Of a DNA stretch of 64,000 nt, positions 59,952 through 64,000 are shown in pieces (the stretch's first letter is position 1; every line of letters starts with the position of its first letter). Source of the DNA: JBGSKY01 sp041740995. Lineage in GTDB: Bacteria; Planctomycetota; Planctomycetia; Pirellulales; Pirellulaceae. Under the pieces are notes generated by a model. That model was given only the letters and a program-made list of their open reading frames with translations. It was not told where the DNA came from and did no database searches. The stretch covers positions 1-64,000 of the forward strand of contig JBGSKY010000249.1 of assembly GCA_041740995.1 (NCBI GenBank), read 5' to 3'. A program made the position numbers and the translations under genes.

Positions 59952-61049
59952 CTACAAGTTTGTACCGCGCGACTGAACCAATTTTAAGAGTCGTCCCGCG
60001 TCGGCTTTATCAAGATGTTCTGACAAAGGCAAAATGAGTGGTAATCGCGAGGTTACACGGTGCAGCGTTCGATCGTCAATCACCATCAGCGATTCAAGCC
60101 AGTCTTCAAGGTAATCGAAATCGAATTGGAGCAATTCCGCAACACGGAGTGCTTCGTCAACATTGCGATCTGAGTTGTTCATCTCGCGCAGCAGACGTAT
60201 CCGCGACGCAACCCCTGGCAATCTCATACGTTGTAATACAATGGCCGCTCGCAGCTTTGCTTGGCCACTCATCTGGCTAAAAGATTGAGAGATCGCGTCA
60301 AGTGCCGCCATGTTTCGACAACGGCTCAGCGTGATCGCGATCGCGTCGGCGATCATTGCATCGCGATGCCCAAGGAGCTTGGCCAGTTCGTATTCGAAGC
60401 CAGCAGCGCCACGGCGCGACATGACCTCTAAGCTGGCTTGTGTCAAAGGCTGAGCCGTTGCCGTCTCAGCCTCGATCTCGTTGATGGCCTTGTGCCAGTA
60501 GTGTTCCGCAACCCCGCGAGAATGAAGCTCATCCAAGGCCGACTTAACGCCTCGCATAATGTCGTTTGATACTTCGGCATTTTGCGGAATTGATATTATC
60601 TCGATTAGCTGCTCATTACTAAGGCGCATCATGCCAGCTCTTTGACACATGGCTTCCGTATCGACACGAAAAAAGATTTTCGATTCGCTCTTGAGCTTCG
60701 AAAGTTCGGACAGACACGCTTGATAAGCGGTCGGCAGTGCGACCGAATAGGCTTCGATCAGCTTACCTGCAAACCGGCACTCAAGTTCGGTGAGCTTGCG
60801 TCCGGCGACCATTTGACTCGCTCGTTTTATTGAAACGTCACACCATTGTTCGCTGACCGGTAAATGGCTCAGGAGGGCAAATTCCGGGTAGGCTTCGGCT
60901 ATACCAAAGCGATCCCAAGCTTCGAAAACTTTCGGCAAAACGTTAGGCGAATCGGCGAAGCTAGCGGCCAAGCTTTCCAAAGCTGCGGTACGTATCGCAA
61001 CATGCTTATGATCGAGTAATTCAACGAGCGATTGATCCGATAATTCCAT
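59952..61049 (-). CDS. HEAT-like repeat protein
   Basis: The 365-residue product is almost entirely helical with HEAT/ARM-like periodicity (VELLDHKHVAIRTAALESLAASF, LAKLLGHRDAMIADAIAITLSRC, KLRAAIVLQRMRLPGVASRIRLL). No signal peptide or membrane segment is seen. HEAT repeats bind proteins; no specific partner can be named. A palindromic repeat (copy 4) lies just beyond its start, between it and the SDR gene. Confidence 0.65.
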   Translation of the reverse strand: MELSDQSLVELLDHKHVAIRTAALESLAASFADSPNVLPKVFEAWDRFGIAEAYPEFALLSHLPVSEQWCDVSIKRASQMVAGRKLTELECRFAGKLIEAYSVALPTAYQACLSELSKLKSESKIFFRVDTEAMCQRAGMMRLSNEQLIEIISIPQNAEVSNDIMRGVKSALDELHSRGVAEHYWHKAINEIEAETATAQPLTQASLEVMSRRGAAGFEYELAKLLGHRDAMIADAIAITLSRCRNMAALDAISQSFSQMSGQAKLRAAIVLQRMRLPGVASRIRLLREMNNSDRNVDEALRVAELLQFDFDYLEDWLESLMVIDDRTLHRVTSRLPLILPLSEHLDKADAGRLLKLVQSRGTNL

Positions 61050-61072
61050 ATTTTTTACAGAACCATTATTTT

Positions 61073-61144
61073 AGAACCGATCCGAAAAGGGGTTTGACCC
61101 TTTGGAGGAACGGAGAAGGTCAGAACCCTTTTCGGATAGGCTCT
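61073..61144. repeat. Dispersed palindromic repeat, copy 4 (most divergent)
   Basis: AGAACCGATCCGAAAAGGGGTTTGACCCT at the left and AAGGTCAGAACCCTTTTCGGATAGGCTCT at the right form the arms, with the loop TTGGAGGAACGGAG. It carries several mismatches relative to copy 3. Same orientation as copies 1 and 3. It sits between the SDR stop at 61180 and the HEAT gene start at 61049, both minus strand. Confidence 0.88.
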
Positions 61145-61179
61145 TACTATGACAACATTTATTCCACGATCTCGAAATG

Positions 61180-62019
61180 TTATCCGGAACGAAATGATTT
61201 TTGAATAATCCAATCGCCCCAGCGAGGTGAAATCGCAATGATGGCTGCCAGAAGCCGAACTTTTCGGGGCAGGACGAGCTCAGCTTTTCCTGTGGCGCCC
61301 GCGTGTAAAATTTGAGCAACAAGTCGATCGACTTTTAATGCTCGAAGTTTCACGCCCGCACCAGCCTGCTTCATCGTTTCGGTAAGATTGCGACTTTCGA
61401 CACTTTCGTCGTAACGGTGGCCTGCGTCTTGGCGAGCAATCGGTCCAGTGCATACCAACGTGACATTGATGAAGTGTTCAGCGAGCTCTTGACGCAATTG
61501 CCGTGTCATGGCAACTAAAGCCGATTTCGAAAGGCTGTAGGCGCCAAGCCCTTTTGCCGTCGTTAGTCCGGCGATCGATGCAATAGCAATGTAGCTGCCC
61601 TTAGAACGTTTCAAACTTGATAGAGCAAGCTGACTGATCTGAAACGCCGATATGACGTTGATATTAATTGCCGATTGAATGTCAGCCACGTTTAAGTCGC
61701 TTAGCAACCCTCGTTCGGATTTACCGACCGCTGCAACGCATAATAAAATGTCTTCGTCGTTGCAAAACGTTTGCAGTCGATTTGTCTCCGCGTCGTTGAA
61801 TTGCAGTGGCTCAGCCAAGTCCAGGGCGAAGGTTTGTACCTGCGGTGCTCCCAAGCGAATCAAATCTTCACGAACAATTCGCAACTGCTCTTGATCGCGA
61901 GCAACAATTGCAAGCTTCGCCCCGCATGTAGCCAGTTGCTCGGAAATCGCTAAACCTAGGCCTCGTGAGCCACCGCTAACCAGCGCCCATCGACCTTTCC
62001 ATTCCAACTTTTGCGGCAT
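61180..62019 (-). CDS. Short-chain dehydrogenase/reductase
   Basis: The Rossmann motif VSGGSRGLGLAI, the catalytic Ser in IASIAGLTT and YSLSK (Tyr/Lys) identify an active classical SDR of 279 residues. There is no signal peptide. The C-terminus ends with basic, hydrophobic residues (VRLLAAIIAISPRWGDWIIQ) that may form a membrane contact, as in ketosphinganine reductase-like SDRs; that is a resemblance only. Substrate unknown. It is divergent from pyk. Confidence 0.88.
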   Translation of the reverse strand: MPQKLEWKGRWALVSGGSRGLGLAISEQLATCGAKLAIVARDQEQLRIVREDLIRLGAPQVQTFALDLAEPLQFNDAETNRLQTFCNDEDILLCVAAVGKSERGLLSDLNVADIQSAININVISAFQISQLALSSLKRSKGSYIAIASIAGLTTAKGLGAYSLSKSALVAMTRQLRQELAEHFINVTLVCTGPIARQDAGHRYDESVESRNLTETMKQAGAGVKLRALKVDRLVAQILHAGATGKAELVLPRKVRLLAAIIAISPRWGDWIIQKSFRSG

Positions 62020-62123
62020 TACAGACCTGTCGCTCTCCCGTCACTGTGCAGTACACGCTTCGTGCATTAAAACCAAGGCACATTTGAACCACTTTTGTCT
62101 TCTTGCAACAGGCCAGCTTGCGT

Positions 62124-63599
62124 ATGTCGTCATCGCCCACCAAAAATAGTCCGCAAGCTCGAACGAAGATCGTTGCGACCATTGGTCCAGCTTGCGAGAC
62201 GATTGAACAGCTTTCAGACCTTGTTCGGCATGGCGTCGACGTATTTCGAATCAATACCGCACACGGAAAAATCCCCGATTTTGAACGCATCTTAGCCAAG
62301 CTCCAAACCGTCAGGGCGCAAACCAATTTTCCCGTCGGCGTCTTGCTTGATCTGGCCGGCCCAAAGATTCGGCTGGGCCAACTTTCTCAAGATCCTTTGA
62401 ATCTTGAAGTTGGTGCGATAGTGCAGTTTGTTCGAGGCGAAATTACGACAAATGCGTATTCGCTGACCAGTAACTACGCGAAACTCATCGACGAACTAAA
62501 TATCGGCGATAGCGTTATGTTGACCGATGGCACGATCTCGATGGTCGTAACCGAAAAATCAAATGACACCGTTGCCTGTCGCGTTCTGGTCGGCGGAGTA
62601 GTTCGCTCGCGGCAGGGAATCAACTTGCCCGGAGTTTCGCTGAGCGTATCGGCTATGCGACCCGAAGATGTCGAGAACGCGCTGTGGGCTGCAAAAAACG
62701 ACATCGACTTTATCTCGTTGTCGTTTGTGCGTTCTGCTCAAGACGTTTACGCGCTCAAGAATCTACTAGCCTCTCTCGACTGTACGGCGATGGTCATCGC
62801 AAAGATTGAAAAGCGAGAAGCGATGTTGCAACTTGAATCGATTGTCGAAGCTGCTGACGCGGTGATGGTCGCTCGCGGTGATTTGGGCGTCGAAATCGAT
62901 GTCGCTGAAACTCCTGTCGCTCAGAAGCGAATCATACGTATTTGCCGAGAAAGAATGAAGCCAGTGATCGTAGCGACTCAGATGTTAGAGAGCATGCACC
63001 ACAATCGCCGCCCAACTCGTGCTGAAGCTAGCGACGTGGCGAACGCAATTCTTGATGGGGCTGACGCTTGTATGCTCAGCGGCGAGACAGCGATCGGTGA
63101 CTTTCCGGTCGATGCGGTCGATATGATGAATCGTATTCTCTATTGCACTGAAGAAATGCTAAAAGATGCCCACGACGGCACGACGCATGTCCAACGACCC
63201 GAACACGCGGTTGATCGCGTAAATTTGATCACTTCAGCCGTTACCTACAATGCCGCAAACATTGCTGACACGATCGGAGCGAAACTGGTTGTCGTCGCTT
63301 CACGCAGCGGTGGTACAGCTTGGGTGAAATCCAAACAGCGGAACTACATTCCGACATTAGGAGTTAGCGATGTCGATGCGACGCTCCGGCGTATGTGTTT
63401 GTTCTGGGGAATTACACCGCACAAGGTTCCGCAGCTTGGTAACCCGCAGTCGCTTTTTGAACAAGTTAGCCGTTGGGGTATTGAAAACGGTTCTTTGAAG
63501 CCCGGAGATAGCGTTGTCTACGTTACAGGAACGGGCGTGATGGATAACACGCATAACTTGCTGGTCGTTCAGCAAGTCGCTGCACCAACGGAGAGCTGA
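62124..63599 (+). CDS. pyk: Pyruvate kinase (predicted K+-independent type)
   Basis: Final step of glycolysis. It shows KIVATIGPACE, VFRINTAHG (usually LNFSHG), LLDLAGPKIRLG, IAKIEK, VMVARGDLGVEI and the PTRAEASDVANAILDGADACMLSGETA block with the C-terminal domain. Compared with potassium-dependent kinases, the K+ ligands Ser76 and Thr113 (rabbit numbering) are replaced by Ala and Leu, and Glu117 is Lys. Those are the known marks of K+-independent pyruvate kinases. The ATG at 62124 is used; an in-frame TTG at 62103 is less likely. Length is about 491 residues. Confidence 0.95.
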   Translation: MSSSPTKNSPQARTKIVATIGPACETIEQLSDLVRHGVDVFRINTAHGKIPDFERILAKLQTVRAQTNFPVGVLLDLAGPKIRLGQLSQDPLNLEVGAIVQFVRGEITTNAYSLTSNYAKLIDELNIGDSVMLTDGTISMVVTEKSNDTVACRVLVGGVVRSRQGINLPGVSLSVSAMRPEDVENALWAAKNDIDFISLSFVRSAQDVYALKNLLASLDCTAMVIAKIEKREAMLQLESIVEAADAVMVARGDLGVEIDVAETPVAQKRIIRICRERMKPVIVATQMLESMHHNRRPTRAEASDVANAILDGADACMLSGETAIGDFPVDAVDMMNRILYCTEEMLKDAHDGTTHVQRPEHAVDRVNLITSAVTYNAANIADTIGAKLVVVASRSGGTAWVKSKQRNYIPTLGVSDVDATLRRMCLFWGITPHKVPQLGNPQSLFEQVSRWGIENGSLKPGDSVVYVTGTGVMDNTHNLLVVQQVAAPTES

Positions 63600-63756
63600 T
63601 TTCTCAACAATAGCGACTATTAAAAAAGATTTTGGCTAATGAAAAATTTTCGATAAGTTTGGCGGACGCGAAGCGACGGATGACCTCTTCTACTTTGGTG
63701 TTTGTTGTACTTTCGGCCCGCTCAGTTTGGGCCAAGAAAAATTTGGAGATTAGTTG

Positions 63757-64000
63757 ATGAAATCAAGAATTCCTAAGACGCGTCGTTTGAAACTTGAGGC
63801 GCTCGAAAGCAGAAAAATGATGGCCGGCGATGTGTCTGTCGCTCTTGAAGGGCAGTTGCTAACGGTTCGGGGAGACAACTTGGGCAATCAGGTCGTATTG
63901 TCGCAGAACGCTTTTGGAGCAATGACCATCGTTGGGCGAAACGGAACAACGATCAATGGATTAGGTTCGCTTCGGCTTGTTAACCCGCAGCTAAACCAGT
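63757..64000 (+). CDS. N-terminus of a planctomycete giant exported protein (partial)
   Basis: ATG 63757, with GGAG nine bases upstream, opens MKSRIPKTRRLKLEALESR followed by KMMAGD. The LEALESR/KMMAGD block is the planctomycete-specific N-terminal export signature of very large extracellular proteins (Dockerin, cadherin or repeat type). The readable 81 residues continue into a beta-rich region (VALEGQLLTVRGDNLGNQVVLSQNAFGAMTIVG). The gene runs off the window, so domains and length are unknown. Confidence 0.85.
   Translation, partial: MKSRIPKTRRLKLEALESRKMMAGDVSVALEGQLLTVRGDNLGNQVVLSQNAFGAMTIVGRNGTTINGLGSLRLVNPQLNQ

Overview
The window comes from a planctomycete chromosome, probably of the Pirellulaceae. 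Supporting signs are a BBP7-type outer-membrane protein, a DUF1592/DUF1552 cytochrome pair with a planctomycete-type CxxCH module, a sulfatase beside a ThuA-domain protein, a Tat-exported Gfo/Idh/MocA oxidoreductase, Hanks-type kinases (one overlapping an ECF sigma gene), an LRR lipoprotein, and a final truncated gene whose N-terminus has the LEALESRKMMAGD signature of planctomycete giant exported proteins. Base composition looks near half GC throughout. No prophage, integrase, CRISPR array or tRNA was seen.

Layout. 1-693: the 3' end of a 23S rRNA gene, a 5S gene and an intrinsic terminator. 977-3755: NAD kinase, an M20 peptidase and a ClpS-like adaptor. 3760-10968: a seven-gene minus-strand cluster of VWA protein, substrate-binding/OmpA fusion, membrane coiled-coil protein, PspA/IM30, lipoprotein substrate-binding protein, ABC permease and ABC ATPase. 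This is the best candidate for an incompletely described system: an envelope-stress module built around PspA and a NitT/TauT-like ABC transporter. 11198-17355: a FdhF/YdeP-like molybdopterin oxidoreductase, an RDD protein, a NhaR-like regulator, an HPF/RaiA-like protein and a divergent sigma-70 factor. 17462-21326: a YhaM-like nuclease, a Ser/Thr kinase and a divergently transcribed PPP phosphatase. 21752-29883: BBP7 protein, thioesterase, TPR and zinc-ribbon proteins, ThuA protein, sulfatase, and an overlapping kinase/ECF sigma pair. 30065-41673: LRR lipoprotein, oxidoreductase, a sigma factor with its membrane partner, Nth, ProS, a UbiA-family protein and a degenerate phosphoglucose-isomerase-like protein. 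41803-49909: zinc-ribbon protein, secretin-like exported protein, membrane VWA protein and the DUF1552/DUF1592 pair. 50212-55186: aroC and rpmF-fabD-fabG-acpP-fabF without plsX or fabH. 55471-64000: a peptidoglycan-binding-like protein, a sulfotransferase-like protein, a ketosynthase homologue that has lost its whole catalytic triad, a YraN-like protein, TPR and HEAT-like proteins, an SDR, pyruvate kinase (predicted potassium-independent) and the start of a large exported protein.

A dispersed palindromic repeat of about 70 bases, with arms of up to 29 bp, occurs four times in the second half (35254, 42310, 56022, 61073), always just after a stop codon. It looks like a REP/MITE family mobilised in trans. 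Functional calls rest on motifs read by eye; no database search was run.
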